Origin: Fasciolopsis buskii
Taxonomy: Eukaryota; Platyhelminthes; Trematoda; Plagiorchiida; Fasciolidae
Direction: 5' to 3'
Assembly (NCBI GenBank): GCA_008360955.1
Contig: LUCM01000208.1
Span: forward strand, 103,854 to 167,853
DNA: 64,000 nucleotides
Each line of letters begins with the position of its first letter. Within the stretch, counting starts at the first letter, position 1. The position numbers and the translations under genes are program-made. The notes beneath the pieces are model-generated. The model was given only the letters and a program-made list of their open reading frames with translations. It was not told the origin of the DNA and did not search any database. Shown here one piece after another: positions 45,761 through 58,884 of this stretch.

Positions 45761-45929
45761 AACAGTGGTGGCTGAAATATTAGTAATTGTGAACCTCATG
45801 CCTAGAGTAAAAATTTCCACCCAAAACCGGAAAAAACTTGAACAGCACATGCGTGTGCTCTCGGTTGTGACTGACACAGCATACAACCTGATTGTGTCAC
45901 AGTTTATTTTTTCAATGTTGTACAAATGA
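45761..45929 (+). CDS. Candidate terminal exon, phase conflict
   Basis: Acceptor ccctatttag. The frame TVVAEILVIVNLMPRVKIST to ..VVTDTAYNLIVSQFIF.. (55 codons, TGA stop) looks coding. However, it needs phase 2 entry while the exon at 45,668 exits in phase 0, which would give only NSGG and a stop. An indel error, a missed exon or alternative splicing could explain this. Confidence 0.3.
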
Positions 45930-46049
45930 TGATCTTATTTACTTTAAAACCCTGGAGTTTAGTATTCCAGCCAAACATTTTCTTCTCATAGCTCACATCC
46001 TGTAGTCTGAAGCTAAAACACAGACGTCCAGTTTCTGTTAATAGTCCTG

Positions 46050-47260
46050 TCTACTCCCTTCGGTTTGTTTACCAACGAAACAAGTTCAATTTGAATGCCG
46101 TGGCTTCCTGGTCGATTGCATCACCAAATCTTTGGATGCATCCGTCAAATCCATTCGATGCGATCCCTCGAATTTTCCTCTGCATTTCACTCTGTCTCAC
46201 AATCCTTACTTCTACGTAAACACGAATAATTCGCTCTCCCCGTCGCTTCTGGAAAAGGCTATCAGAATAGTTTAACAAAAAACAATAATCTATTAAGATT
46301 ATTGTGAAGTCTATAAAAAGCTGCCCCTTTGCCTAATATGATTTCAACCTACTTTGCTCAAATATGCCGATGATGTTACTGTCTGTTAGTCCATATCAAC
46401 AAGGATTTCCTTCACTTTTCGAAAAACTTGCCTCCCAACCAATATTCTCCTGTTCCCTCTGGTTTTTATCTGAATTTGTCAAAAAGCATTGTTTTTTTCT
46501 CACTAGTATGTTTCGCATATAGATGGATGAATAAAATTTACCCAGGAAGCACACGACCAGCTTTGCAGTCACTGCCGCTCTTCACGGATCCGTACCCGGT
46601 GTTCGCCTGCCCAACCATCCCAATACAAGTGCGCTCCGTTCTTAGTTCCTCACTAGACTCTCATTTGATTCGTAAGGCGCGTGAGTGGATGGTAAGTCGA
46701 TTTAAGAACCACATGTTGATTCGTCGGAGGATTTTCGTTGGTCAAGCAAGGCTAACCTTGTGAAAGGGGCAAAAGACCCGAGCGTATTGGCTTTTCTTCC
46801 CAGTAGTATGTTTCGCATAGGGATGGATGAAAAACAATCTTTCGTTGAATTTCTGTTTATTTTATTTCTCGGTCTGTTTATCCCGCTGACTGATCTATCA
46901 TTAACACAGGACCAATCAGCAAGGTGGATTCTGTCAAGTACTTGGGATTTGCTATTCATAAAACCTTGAGATGATCACACTTGAGATTATGTTGAGAAAA
47001 TTAGAAGAATATGTTTACATGAAAAGACCGTGATATTTCCACGTCAAAGCAAAACACTATATCCTTATTTTTTCACCACTGTGTGGAGTGCGATTCCCTC
47101 ATGTGAAAAAATCACAAAGATCTTACTAAATGCTGTTCTCTTGCCCGGAGACGTTCTTATTTTCTCTCCATATCCTTCCGCACATATATCTGCAGGAACA
47201 CTCAGCGGTCAAGAGCAGGCCGTTGATGACTTTCGAGACAAACTCTCCTAACTTTAAATA
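46050..47260 (+). mobile_element. CR1-like non-LTR reverse-transcriptase relic
   Basis: Reverse-transcriptase landmarks in order but in shifting frames: FDAIPR (46,154-46,171, the box with the first catalytic Asp), YADD (46,363-46,374, catalytic box), LNLSKSIVF (near 46,475), VDSVKYLGFAIHKTLR (46,924-46,971) and NAVLLPG..IFSPYPSAHISA (near 47,130). Stops and frameshifts throughout. It follows directly after the candidate exons at 45.3-45.9 kb on the same strand. It is a different copy from the inverted pair and more diverged. Confidence 0.75.
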
Positions 47261-47419
47261 TTTCATCTTTTGCCGTTTCATATACCTTGCATTTTTGCAG
47301 GTGACTGATGCGTTCCTTTTGACTGAACTGCGAACACCCATACACGCAAACGTCCAGTACAGTACAATACAATACGATGAAACAATAAAACTTAAAGTTA
47401 GGAAAGAGTTCTGAGAAAG

Positions 47420-48651
47420 TTAATCATCCCTCAATCTATGGTCCCAAACTGTCTGGCTGGTTCTATCTCATCGTGAGAGGGTCATTTCTGATACTCATCG
47501 AGATCCCTACTAAATGGAAATTCTCATAGTCACGGTCAACAACGATCAGTTAAGAGTAGCATGTCTGAAATATCCCAAATAGCAAATAATCGCCATCAAC
47601 TCATACCCGCATGGGTAATCGCTGATAGAACATTTGGTCCAATAAGTGATAGTATGGACAAGCGTCCTATTTGACACTTATGAATATAAACCAAACCCTT
47701 TCAAAAACATGGATGAAATTCTCGTTTGCAATAAAAATTTCGTTTTTCTTGTCAAGAGGATTTTCTTTGCCAACCAGGATCATCCATGTTTAACTGAGCA
47801 ACCTACAAACCTGTAAACACACTCGTGGCATTTGTTGATATTGAGGACCCTAACGCTGGTGATGTTGGCGAATGCATCACAGTAGGTGCGCCCTGATTAT
47901 ATACACTCCTAGTGTCCGTTCCATTTGTTTCTTCAGGCTATATTTAGCCATAGACTAATTTGCCCAAGTAGGTCCGTTTTGCTCATCTTACAAGGTATTC
48001 ATCAACCTTCCGGTTTTCGAGCTTCAGCCAACATTTACAGTCTTATCCAGACTTCTAGGGATTTTTTTCATTCGGTTGTTTTTGTTGCTACTGGACATTC
48101 TTAACTCACCCAGAATGCGAATTCCGCCTCAGCTTTTTATTTTTATTAGACAGCCTTCTAGACCTAGCCAGATGCATGAAAGAAACAAAAATCTAGCCGT
48201 GGGATGAATAAGTTAAGAAAACCGAACAAATTATGTGCAGTAGACTTTAAAAAACCTAAGGAATCTACTGACTAAGCAAGATCTTATAGTGAGAAATGGC
48301 TGGGAAAGGACATGTTTAAATAATTTACGAGGAATATTCATACGGCAGTCAATAAGCCCTTTGGACTACATGAAAAATAGTTTGAACATGCGGACTGGGT
48401 TATTAATTTGGTTAGCTATTGACTGGATAATTTAAACGAAATTTTACAAAATCATTCAGTATAAGTCACTGCAGAAAGTAACCGTTCAAGTCGTTTCTGC
48501 TGTTTACAACAAACTGGAAAAGCTCATTGTGCGGACTGTCTTGTATTATGTACACTGCATCCTGCTCTATTACCATGTGTAATGGTAAAAAAACATAACA
48601 TCAGGACGTTAAACAATCGGCAAATCTAATATACGAATCAGTGCCGGTTGA
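47420..48651. other. No gene recognised
   Basis: Nothing supported on either strand. Confidence 0.4.
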
Positions 48652-48790
48652 CTATTTCAAATTTGTGAAACGATTCAATTCGCGGTCACCTATTTGGTTC
48701 GGTCACACAAGAATGAATTAAGTTCACTTCTGAGGCTCTCTTTCTTGCATAAAAAATTCAGAGTGTATTCGGTGACGCAGCTCGGATCAG
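48652..48790 (+). CDS. Possible exon, unknown protein
   Basis: Open frame ICETIQFAVTYLVRSHKNEL then SSLLRLSFLHKKFRVYSVTQ, followed by a gttttc donor. No convincing acceptor. Low-confidence call on composition only. Confidence 0.2.
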
Positions 48791-48900
48791 GTTTTCGTCA
48801 AAAAATTCTGAATGCTAATCACATTAGCCAAAGTATGTTTCCTTCAGCCGTATATTTTGGAACCAGTCAGGCAATCAGTGATGACACCTTTGTCAAATAA

Positions 48901-51900
48901 GACGAGCATTATTTTTAACATGATTATAAGTATGATCTATTTATATTTCAAATTATCAGAACAAATGCAATAAACTTAAAAGCTGTGGATCTGCTTTGCG
49001 CTTTGCAAAAGTTTCTACGAAGTTAATTGCGCTAAAGTGATAAAGCTGACAACCGGTGAGGCGGTAAAATTGATCACAAGAAATTTCCGTTACTGGTGAT
49101 CACATGCTGATTATGCCAGGAACCTTTTGATTTGTTGAAATTTCGATTGCTTCAATGAAACGTGAGAACAGGCACATTCACTTCAAACCCAACTGACTAG
49201 TGACCGACAATTTCTCCGCAGCTTGAAACCTGACTCACTAGACTCGCTAGGAGATCTACTTGGAATTTTCTTCTCGCACTGACGATCTTTGTATGGAAAT
49301 CTTTAAACTGTCTCCGTTAACATTTAGTTCCATATCCATGCAAGGAGACAAAAACCCTAAGCGATCCATCAGTTTAATTCGGAAGACAAAATAGAATTTT
49401 TGATTGGACAAAACAAGGAAATTCTCATTTGTTAGTGATAACATTTTTATGGGAACCAGATGAAGCTTTGTCACATTTTTTAAGAAAACACATTTTTTGT
49501 TACAAAAAAAAATGTTTGCACCACTTTCCTCACCGTTACCGTGGAAAGGACCCAAGCGCAATGAATATTTTCATGAAGAGAGGAAACTTTTATGCATTCG
49601 TTTTTTTTTACCAAAAATTGCATGAGAACAGGTTTGAGTGTGAGGGTTCGATCGATTAGATTGAGCAAGTGCACAAGATTCACACCGTTGCGCACTTTCG
49701 ATATCAAATTAATTCGTCCAATCCTACTGAAAAGCAGATGGGCAAACTAAGCAGTAAATTAGAAGCAACTTGATTATTCGGATTCGTCAAAATAAGTGCG
49801 CAGCTTGTTCGATGACCCCTACGTTAACTTTGTAACTGTTCGTAGGATACAAATTTCAGTTGCTTTCTTACAACGACACCGTCATGGTGAATCGCATCAG
49901 TCCTAGTTAGCTGTCGAAAAAGCAGATGAATTTCGTGAAAAATTTGCCTAGGATAGGCAAGTCTTGTGGTTGACTGGATATTATACAGTCCAATTACGTT
50001 GGTCTTTCAAATAGCTCGGTACCTGATTTGTTGGATGTGTTTTAGAACACTTACTGGAGATGATTTATCAGATATCCTGACTGTCGTTAATACAATGACA
50101 AGGCAACTGAATGGCAAAATACGAAGTTATGGTATGCCTGAATGCATTTCAGCAAACACTCAGTAAAATATGTTGAAAACTTTCAAAGGGGACATCGGAA
50201 TATGTCTTCTTGTATTTGAAATGGTATTCGCCCCACAGTTCCGGTTGTTTCTTGAATTCTGTTTTAGAGCTTTGTGATTTTCAATCAGCTTGATAAGGCA
50301 GTAACTTTGTTTTAACAAACAAGCACCCAAAGTAGTTTTTAATTTTCCTAAATTCAACAGATGAGGCATCGAAAAAATATTACTATAGTTGACATATGGT
50401 CTTTTGGGGTAATTTTTATGAATACGGGGTCTGATCAGAATGGTCTAGTCTTAGTTAGAACCCAGCAAATGCCAGTGGATCAAAAACACTCGTTCATACT
50501 GTGTGTTTTAAATCAGTTTGCTGACTTCCGACCCATACGAACTGAGGTCATTGTGATCATTATCAAGTCAGTAGAAATGAACAGTGTAAGCGAGAGACCA
50601 CTAAGGGGTTTGGTTGCGGATTTATCGTGTCACCTACCACTATGGGGTCTATCTGGATGATCCGCTTATGGTATTTGAAAGTTTGGGTTTCATAATACGC
50701 ATGCTTGGAATAGACACTTAAAGGGACAAAACATCGCTTTCAATTTCACAGGATTCGAAATTTATCGCAATTGATTTACAAGAATGCGAGATGCTATGCT
50801 TCATGACTATTGAACTTGCACTTTGATTCAAGTTGGTCTTAGGGTGCGCACCCTTACTTATATCAAGTTTGAAATGATCCATGTGATTACGTTTCTGGAC
50901 AAAAAATTACTTAGAAATTCTACTTAAAGTATATTTTAGTAATTTGGAAACATGCCTGTAAAATGAGCATCACTCATTAGATATCAACCAATATCAATGC
51001 GTGCCGCTAACGAGACCATCAATAAAACAGGAGTTCAAAAAATAAATACCTAATACGAAATCATTTTTGGAAGGATAAGACACTATGCCACTAACCACAA
51101 ACCGTTGCACATTTCACTCTGCTAGGTATGTCCTTTGAACCGATCCAACAGTGAATATGAATTGTCATAGTTTCATACCCCTTTAGGAACAGCCTTGATT
51201 TTGATCAGACTGAATCAAGCCCTGCGAAAACAACAACTTACCGGTTAAGTTCCAAAAACAGTTGGCTTTTTTAGTATTTTATTAGTCTTATAGCTTAAGG
51301 GATCCTGCAGTTCTAATTTAACTTCATTATTCACAAATCTGCATTCCTTTTTGGAGTGGCAAAACTTATTTGCTACAAGAAAGCATTCCTTTTTTTGAAA
51401 CCAAGGTTTGCAAATCATAGCTGCTTAGGAAAACGTTGGCCATAAATCCGTCAACGAAAAGTGGAGTTATCAGTACGGATTTCGGTATCGCTGTTCGACG
51501 ACTTGAGGGTGAAAATTACAAGAAAAGCCTGGGTCAGAATGGGATGAACAACTTCGGAGGCTTACTTTTGCCGGTCTGCCAAAACTGTCAAACTGGAAAC
51601 ATAACCTCAAACTGATCCGCTTTTCGTTACCAAATTCACTGATCAACACGCAAAAATTTGGTATGAAAAATGTTGAACCAACTACCGGATAAAATAAATT
51701 CAGTCATCAAAATCATGAAAATCATTGGAAAAATCCGCGTTTAATTGAGTTGGTACTATTATTGGTTTCCAACTTATTATAGTAAGAAAGTAAAACCAGC
51801 CAGCGAGAAACGGTCTAACATTTTAGGCACGGCATTTGCTTTGGAATTTAGAAAACAATATTTTAACATTTTTACACGATTTATGCAATGATGCTATAAC

Positions 51901-53624
51901 AATTAGAAGATAACAGGAACTGAGGTAATTTAGCGGTTGACATGGCAAAGCTTACCTGTAAGGCATGACGAATTTATTTGTATCGTTCAAATTCATTGTC
52001 GCAACCGGGTTCATTTGAAATGAATCATTCCGTGAGCAAACGTTCGACGTCACCCATGTGAATTATTGATTGGTTCCAACTTAGTCCAGACATATCTCAC
52101 ATTTACCGAATGTCAAATATGTAAACTTATGATGAACATAGTTGATCAAAATTCCCACATAGTTTTCATATTCAATCTCGGGAAAACTGCAACGCAAGAT
52201 GAAAGGTACATCGTTTATTTGTCCACCAATTACCACATAGTCTTACCATGATTGGCTTACTCGACTGAATGCTGATTGGTTACGAATTAGGTCAAACATT
52301 CAGCAATGGAGATAGCAAATGTCTAACGGGATTAATGTGTTCACTAAGATCATACGTTCTCATTCAAATTCATTCGATTGAACTCATTTCTAACAAATTT
52401 TCCGGATCGAACCAAAGCTTATTTCGAAGCGGGTAGCCGAACCGGTAGGCCGGTGAGCCACACTTTCAGTGAGAGTTTTTTCAGGCAAGTCAAACTTACT
52501 CGTTAAGAATGTTCATTAGTGTTCTGTATCAAAAAGAAGTTTTGATATTATCAACCAGTTAAAGTGACAAAGGATTTATTCAGATAAGTGTATTTTGAAT
52601 TACATCATAATTGATAACTATCCCAAAGCACTTCAGCATTGTAAATTTGTCGAATTACGCTCTGCCATACTTACGCACGTTAGGATAGTAGTCGTAACGA
52701 TGATAGATGTAGATGAACCTCTGTTTGGAAGGAGATCAACGAAAACTGTATGGCTATAGTTATTTTTTAGTTCCTCAAACTTCCACGAAGATGATTATTC
52801 TGCCAAGTCATTTAGCACAATCTATCCAAAGAAGACAATCTTACGTCATTTGGTTCTGACTACAGAATTTAGGGGACGATGTCTCTACCTAGACGAAATA
52901 GCTTCACGAATCAATATTGCCAACCAAAAAGATAAATTATTTTGGAGATTCTTTGATGGTGCATGGCGGACCTGTTGAATTGCGGCATACGTATGCGAAA
53001 ATAATCCGTTCTTGTATTTAAGCATTGAACGTTATCACTATCAAGATCGGCCGAACTACTGTCATTTGGTTGCATCCGGCATAAGGGAACAAAATATTGG
53101 TCAAAATAAATTATTCTAAAGTGACAAACCCAGTTCCGCTCAAGGCAGAAACGCAAAGTCATTTGTTTTCATTGTTGGTCTAGGATTGTTTAGCGGCACC
53201 TTCACATACTGGTTACTCCGTTCCAAGTAATTGTGTTTACATTCGCGAGAAACGAACGATCACTGTGCTGGTTTTTAAGGTAGAAATAAAGAAATAAAAC
53301 TACATATTACTTAAAAATTCCCAGGACTTAGGACACGAGAGGCTAGCGCTTCGGAATACTTGAATAAACGACTTTCTACTTCGCAGATATTTCATGCAAA
53401 ATTACGCATTGCTTGTTTGTCGAGAGGTGCAGTGCAATCGATGACCTGTTGCGTGTTTGCTTTTTTGAAGCCCCAAATGATGCAGAGCCTGTTTTCATGC
53501 CTTCTTGTAACCGCACCACGTTGTTCGCTTACCCAATGACGTCCTTATTTTCCTGCCTAAGAAATAGTACAGAATCAAGAGGGAGCCAGTTCACTTTCCA
53601 AAATGATGTGAAATGTCTGTTCAG
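48901..53624. other. Long stretch with no assignable gene
   Basis: Several frames of 60-100 codons on both strands (49,256-49,561 minus; 49,429-49,659 plus; 50,361-50,660 plus; 52,911-53,162 minus; 53,413-53,664 plus) lack consistent splice sites or families. No repeats recognised. Confidence 0.35.
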
Positions 53625-53750
53625 CTTGATCACCGTACTCCTGAAGAGTACTCGCAAGAACTAGAAACAGACTGGAACCAAAGCAGAAGGGAAATCACTA
53701 ATCTCTTAATCCGGCCTAAATGCGCATATAGACTGATTTTGGTTGCTTGA
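53625..53750 (+). CDS. Candidate terminal exon (41 codons)
   Basis: Acceptor tgtctgttcag; encodes LDHRTPEEYSQELETDWNQS then RREITNLLIRPKCAYRLILV and A, with a TGA stop. Charged, helix-prone composition. No family recognised. Confidence 0.3.
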   Translation, partial: LDHRTPEEYSQELETDWNQSRREITNLLIRPKCAYRLILVA

Positions 53751-56419
53751 TGCATAAAAACTCGATAGCGAAATCCACGACTCAGTCAAAGTTGTGTCGT
53801 CTTGCGGAAACTCACAGAGGCCTAGTTGTATCTGAAAACCCTGGGTGACTGGAGGTCTAAAAGGGCATCTGAGATTAGGACCTCTGCTAATTTTTACTGC
53901 GGAGAAGGAATTGGAATACAATGTATTCAGTTTGACTATTCAAGAGTTCATGAAGGGAGGTTCGCAACAAAATCGGATTGAGACAGTTAGGATCTGATTA
54001 GCTGAGCTTGTTCAAAACTCAGATGATGTCGAGAACACTAAGGAAACGGGGTGTATGCTATGTTTATCAGCTAAGCGCTTTTTATGGAAATGGAGTCGGT
54101 CATTCCACCTTCCGGTGTTCTTTGCTATGAACACAAACTGTGAAAATCTACGTGGTATGGTCGCCTGCGAAATGATCGCAAAGTCACAACGAGATTGAAA
54201 TTTTGATTCTGAGATGACTGCACCACTTTTCCGGATTGAATACCATCGCTTGTGGTCCGCATAGTGCTGCATACAAGGGAGAAAAAGACTTGATCACAAA
54301 TAAGCTGAAAAATTTGGTATGAAAACCTTCACAATGAAAGGTGAAACAAAATTAGATTGACCCGATATCACCTGTTACGTAATTTGCTTTAAACCTTGAT
54401 AAATAATCCTTTTGTCAAATCAGAATAGTGAAGAACGTCACTCTTGCTAGCTTTTCTTTTTGCATACAAAGTTGAAGAATAACGTCCTAATTTAGTTGCC
54501 AGAATCTACGATCATAAAGCCTAACAAAGAACAGTCCGGAACTCCAGGGTGTTCATCAGATATCGGCTGCACCAGTTCTTGCACTAGGATATCAGCTCAA
54601 AAATCTACAAACGTAAAGCTGCGGTTCCGGTGGCATGACAACGATCAGCACTGCTGGTTGTTCAATTAATAATTTTATATGATACTGACAGACAGAAAAT
54701 TTTGAATTTCTTTGCAACTGGTCAATATCTTTATGGATTCTGTTTAAAAAAAATTATATCTGATAATACTAAGAACGGACGTGATCTAATTGGTAGTTAC
54801 ATTTAGATTTAGAACAGAAAGCTTCTGTTAGAACGAAGATTGATTTTCCATTTCCCATCAAATGAGTCAACCAAACAGCAATAGGTTGCCTGTTTTTCTT
54901 CTATTACTTTATCCAGATTTCCAAAAATAAAATCCCTCAAGCGTATTGACGTGTTCAATGAAGCAACCAAGTGTAAAATTCATAATCGAACACTAAATTC
55001 AAGGTCGGTGGAAGCAAATGCGGTAATACCCATCTGGAATTTCATCTCGATCTAGAATGTTATTAACAAACAATTAATTGGGCTGCACAAATGATCGACA
55101 AGTCTGATAATTCTCATATTAGACGCGTCATGGTAAATCAGACTGTACGATAATTTATTCTTCAGAACAACGTTGAAAATGGCCTTCAGAAATAATTTTC
55201 CTAATCATCATAAATTTCATACTATTTAAGGTGTTTTCGGCTTGAATTCACAAACGCGATTCACTGTAACTAAGTGCAATCTAAGTTGCCGAGCGAGATA
55301 AAAACATAGCTGTAATTGCAGGTATAAGGTACCTAGAAGAAGGATTTTCCTAATTGATTCACGTTTTTCCGACCGACCGTATGCAGCACCTTCGGAGAAA
55401 AAACCCGTCGACCACCGGAATGAAACTCATGCGAGTTTAAATCTACAGATAAAATCAGCATGTTTGCTCTTTGTCGCTTGTTCAGTTGGGCGAAAGAGAA
55501 AATTATTGCTAATATCTAGGGTGGTAGATAATCAGCAACCGTGATTTTGAAACTTGGAACGAGATGGAACCACATAAGAGCCAAATGAGACTCATGTAGC
55601 ACAGTGCAGGGCGACAGCGAATCGCTCTCTATAGCCATCGCGAACAGCCGATAGGGAATCGAAATCGCAGATCTTATTGGATTGACAGACGTTTGATCCA
55701 CTTGGCAATTTCAGGCCTAAATCAGCTCGCTTCTAAGGCATTACATAATTATTCGTCTTCACATGCCAGAAGGAGCAACATTCTTTTGGTATATGCTCCC
55801 ACTCTACAGATGGCAGGCGCTTCCCGATATTGCATTGAGTATGTGAAATGAAATCGTATCCCTGTTTCAACTTAGTTGGTTTTGCGCGTTAAAAATGTCA
55901 CTGTTGTTACAGCATGATCCAACGAATACAAGTACATATGACAAGCCTTATGATATTGTGAAATTTTCTAGTGTTTTCAGATTTACTACATCGGGGTACA
56001 AAGAAATAGCAAAATTAGTTGCGAGTCCTAGATACTGGACGCGTTGTCAAGGAGACAAAGTTTACGTTTAACGGAGTGCACTCAAACAAACTTCAGTTCA
56101 GCATTTGCAGTAAGATTAATCGGAATTTGTTCTTAATGGAAATTTTGTCTACTCATCACTGATACTTCGAAATCTAGTTATTTAGGATATACTTTTCGCC
56201 TGTTCACGGGACAACAATTTTGACTTCATTATTTAATGTGAAAATGTTATTTTCTTGAAGAAGTAACTCTGTCGGACTTTGTGATTATCATCCATAATCA
56301 TACGGCTTTTTCTGAATGGATATTATTTACATATCTAGGTTGGTTTTCACTCTCTATGGTCGAATGATCCCAGTGCTGAATCTTCCGTTTTTTTCATTTA
56401 CTATCTTCAAGCATTCAAC
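53751..56419. other. No gene recognised
   Basis: Minus frames at 53,706-53,921 and 54,012-54,272 have no motif or splice support. Otherwise nothing seen. Confidence 0.4.
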
Positions 56420-57855
56420 GTTTGCTTATCACAGGTCCTAGAATTTGTCTTACTATCTTAGGAAATTTCGACTTTCACAACCGCGAGCGGCTGGTACACT
56501 CCTCTGACACTTCGGTCATGGGACGCGAAACCGAACAATTCGCTGTGATCAAAAATTTATCTCAGCTAATTGACCACCCCACACGTACATCCCCTCAAAC
56601 TCTTGATCATTCCTGATCTCTACTCAAATATTCATACTCTTACCCCCTTGGCTGATCAGACTGCGTTATTATACCCCCTGTCAACGCCCCCCGCCACAAA
56701 CATCCACCCTCCTCAATTTACAAATTTCGGCGCTACAATTCAGCCAACTGGGATGACTTCCGCGACGTCTTAGCTTCCTGGCTTTGGTATCACTGTTGTT
56801 CTACTTCGGAAGTTTCCATATCTGCTTCCAACTTTACTAACACTGTTCTTCAGGACATGAATCTCCTCAGTCTACCCTTTCCAAACCAGGCAAACTCAAA
56901 TCCGTCTACTGGTTTGATCACGCATATTATCATGCTATAGGTTTGAAGCACTCAACATTACGAAGCTGGTGTCGCTCGACCACTCCCGCCTGCCACCAAC
57001 GCTTCGTGCAAGCTGGGAGAACGCATTCAGCAACCATAAGGAGGACCAAACAGCGGTTCGTCCGCTGCAAAGCACGACGCATGATCTCGTCCGCCACCGG
57101 TAACCGAACATTTTGGCCCCTTGCTAAAGCCGTCTCCCACAATTTCAGCCCTCCGAATTCCTTTCCCATATGTAATTCCTCTGTTGATCTTGTTTATGAA
57201 CCCCAGGCAGAAGCTAAGGTTTTTGTTTCCCCGTTTGCCTCCGATTTCGCTTAACCCTGTTCTCCTAAATCTCTGGCTTCTTCTTCTCACTGTCTCTTTT
57301 TCTATCTCATATTACCACCAAGAAAATGCCCATGCATTATGTCCTCTGAACATCACCAAACCACCCGGTCCGAACGGTATTCGAACCATCGTCCTTGAAA
57401 GGTGTCGCATCTCCTTCCTTTCTCCCAAACTTTCCACCCTCCCAACCTCCTAGAAACAGGTAATGATTTCTCCTATTCCCAAACCGGGTAAACCCAATAA
57501 TCCTAACAACTGTCGTTCGATCTCCTTCATACCTGTTATCTCCAAAGTGTTTGAAAATGTCATCTAAGGCCATCTACTTTCGTTTCTCGAGTGAGAAAGA
57601 CTACTGAGCCACTCCCAGATGTGATTTCCGATCTCCTCATCCAACGGACAATCTACTGGCCTCTGTGTCAACTCCTGATCGGCTTCACTCAACAACCATG
57701 GATAAACAAACTTGGTCACACATTCCCACATTTTTCCGCCTATGTAGGTCAATTCTTTGTTCTCCTTGGATATTCACTTTCATTTGCATGCAGCTTGGGA
57801 GAAAGGCATCGGTCGGTGAGGCTTCTCTTACTGTTTAACGCTGAACGATGATGAT
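56420..57855 (+). mobile_element. Jockey/Crack-like non-LTR retrotransposon relic (endonuclease end plus reverse transcriptase start)
   Basis: Landmarks in order: ILGNFDFHNRERLVHSSD (56,455 on; the GDFN box of the APE-type endonuclease with Asp-Phe kept), NLSQLIDHPTRTSPQTLDHS, PLADQTALL where ..PLGSSDH.. is usual, FWPLAKAVSHNFSPP (linker), PPGPNGI (57,361-57,381) and ISPIPKPGKPNNPNNCRSIS to ..SKVFENVI (57,466-57,564), the classic first reverse-transcriptase motif. Frames shift and stops occur. Many C-rich stretches set it apart from its AT-rich surroundings. Confidence 0.8.
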
Positions 57856-57939
57856 GAACGACTGCTAACTTTTGTTATGGATTTAGTGGTCATGGCTGAC
57901 CGCTGATTCACATTTTCTTTATTATCTCCAGCGAAAGAT

Positions 57940-58440
57940 TGTCTGGTCACCGACTACATTTTTGTTTTATTCTGAGGACATTTGGTCGCAATGGTCCTTA
58001 CGTAGGCCTTTCTAGTGATGGTGCCATTAGAATACCTCTTATTCCTGTTCTCTCGCGTTCTTCCCTAGATAGCGTCCAAATTTCTCCAAACCCGATTGCG
58101 CCGGATGATTCACTTCTCCGTGCTCGATGTCCATTCAAACTGGTGATCTTCAATGTGCGATTATTCATGCGTATAGGGAAACAGGGGTATTTAGTTCCTA
58201 CATTGGAGACCCTAGCCATCGATGCGTGCTGCGCCCGAGAAGCTCGCATTTGAGACTCCAGCTCTGTTATCCGACTGACATTTCCATCTAGTCCTTTCGG
58301 GAAGTTTCATATGCGTCATTCTGGAGACCTTGAGACTGCGGTTTCTGGTGTTCCCGGCCTTCATGTTGCTGTTAGTGAGAGGGCTGAGGCCGCACTACTT
58401 GACTGGATCCCAGTCCACAGTCGGTATGTTGAGTGAGATT
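57940..58440 (+). mobile_element. RTE-type non-LTR retrotransposon endonuclease relic
   Basis: FKLVIFNVR (58,134-58,160) opens an APE-type endonuclease. It is followed by LETLAIDACCAREARI, a stop, DSSSVIRL, then GDLETAVSGVPGLHVAVSER and AEAALLDWIPVHSRY. This order is characteristic of RTE elements of flukes (CC..ETRI.D.SS..RL..., ..SGD..A...G..GV..ALS.RAE.ALLDWIPV.SR). Broken by stops; only the N-terminal part remains. It begins within 90 bp of the end of the Jockey-like relic. Confidence 0.7.
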
Positions 58441-58884
58441 TGGGCTGAGCCAAACTTAGAAACGAAGACAGAATGTCACCAGAATATATATCCATTATGA
58501 TCACTATCTGGATAGGTGAACGAGATTTGGCCGGAAGCACACGACTGGCCTGGCAGTTATTATCACTCGACAGGTATACGTACATGTTACTGTTCTGCCT
58601 AAATATCCTTAAACCTGTGCGCCTCGAATTGGCATGTCACCAGAATGTAATTTGTCGCCTCAAGGGTGTGCATGGAAACTCTTCATATTTTGTACAACAA
58701 GCGTTATCTGAACGTCTCACCGCATCATGTAACCGCACAAGAAAATGAATGCTTGAGTTTGTATTCCTGTTATTCGGCCAAGCTTTTTGATAACAAACCA
58801 AATCCGTGAACATTGGTAGTCGATGGACCCGCGATTGCCTTTTGTAGTTTTTGCCCATTTTCTTATGGTATCTAGCGGCCCTAG
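58441..58884. other. Unassigned, possibly more of the RTE element
   Basis: The plus frame 58,473-58,748 is open (91 codons, with LACHQNVICRLKGVHGNSSY) but I cannot match it to a known part of an RTE protein. Confidence 0.3.

Noticed and set aside
49256..49659. Overlapping open frames on both strands near 49.4 kb
   Set aside because: Both strands and several phases are open, no splice sites agree, and no family is recognisable, so no call was made.
50361..50408. VDIWSFGVIF after an acceptor-like acag, resembling kinase subdomain IX
   Set aside because: No HRD, DFG or other kinase motif was found nearby on the same strand, so the match of a short motif is likely chance.
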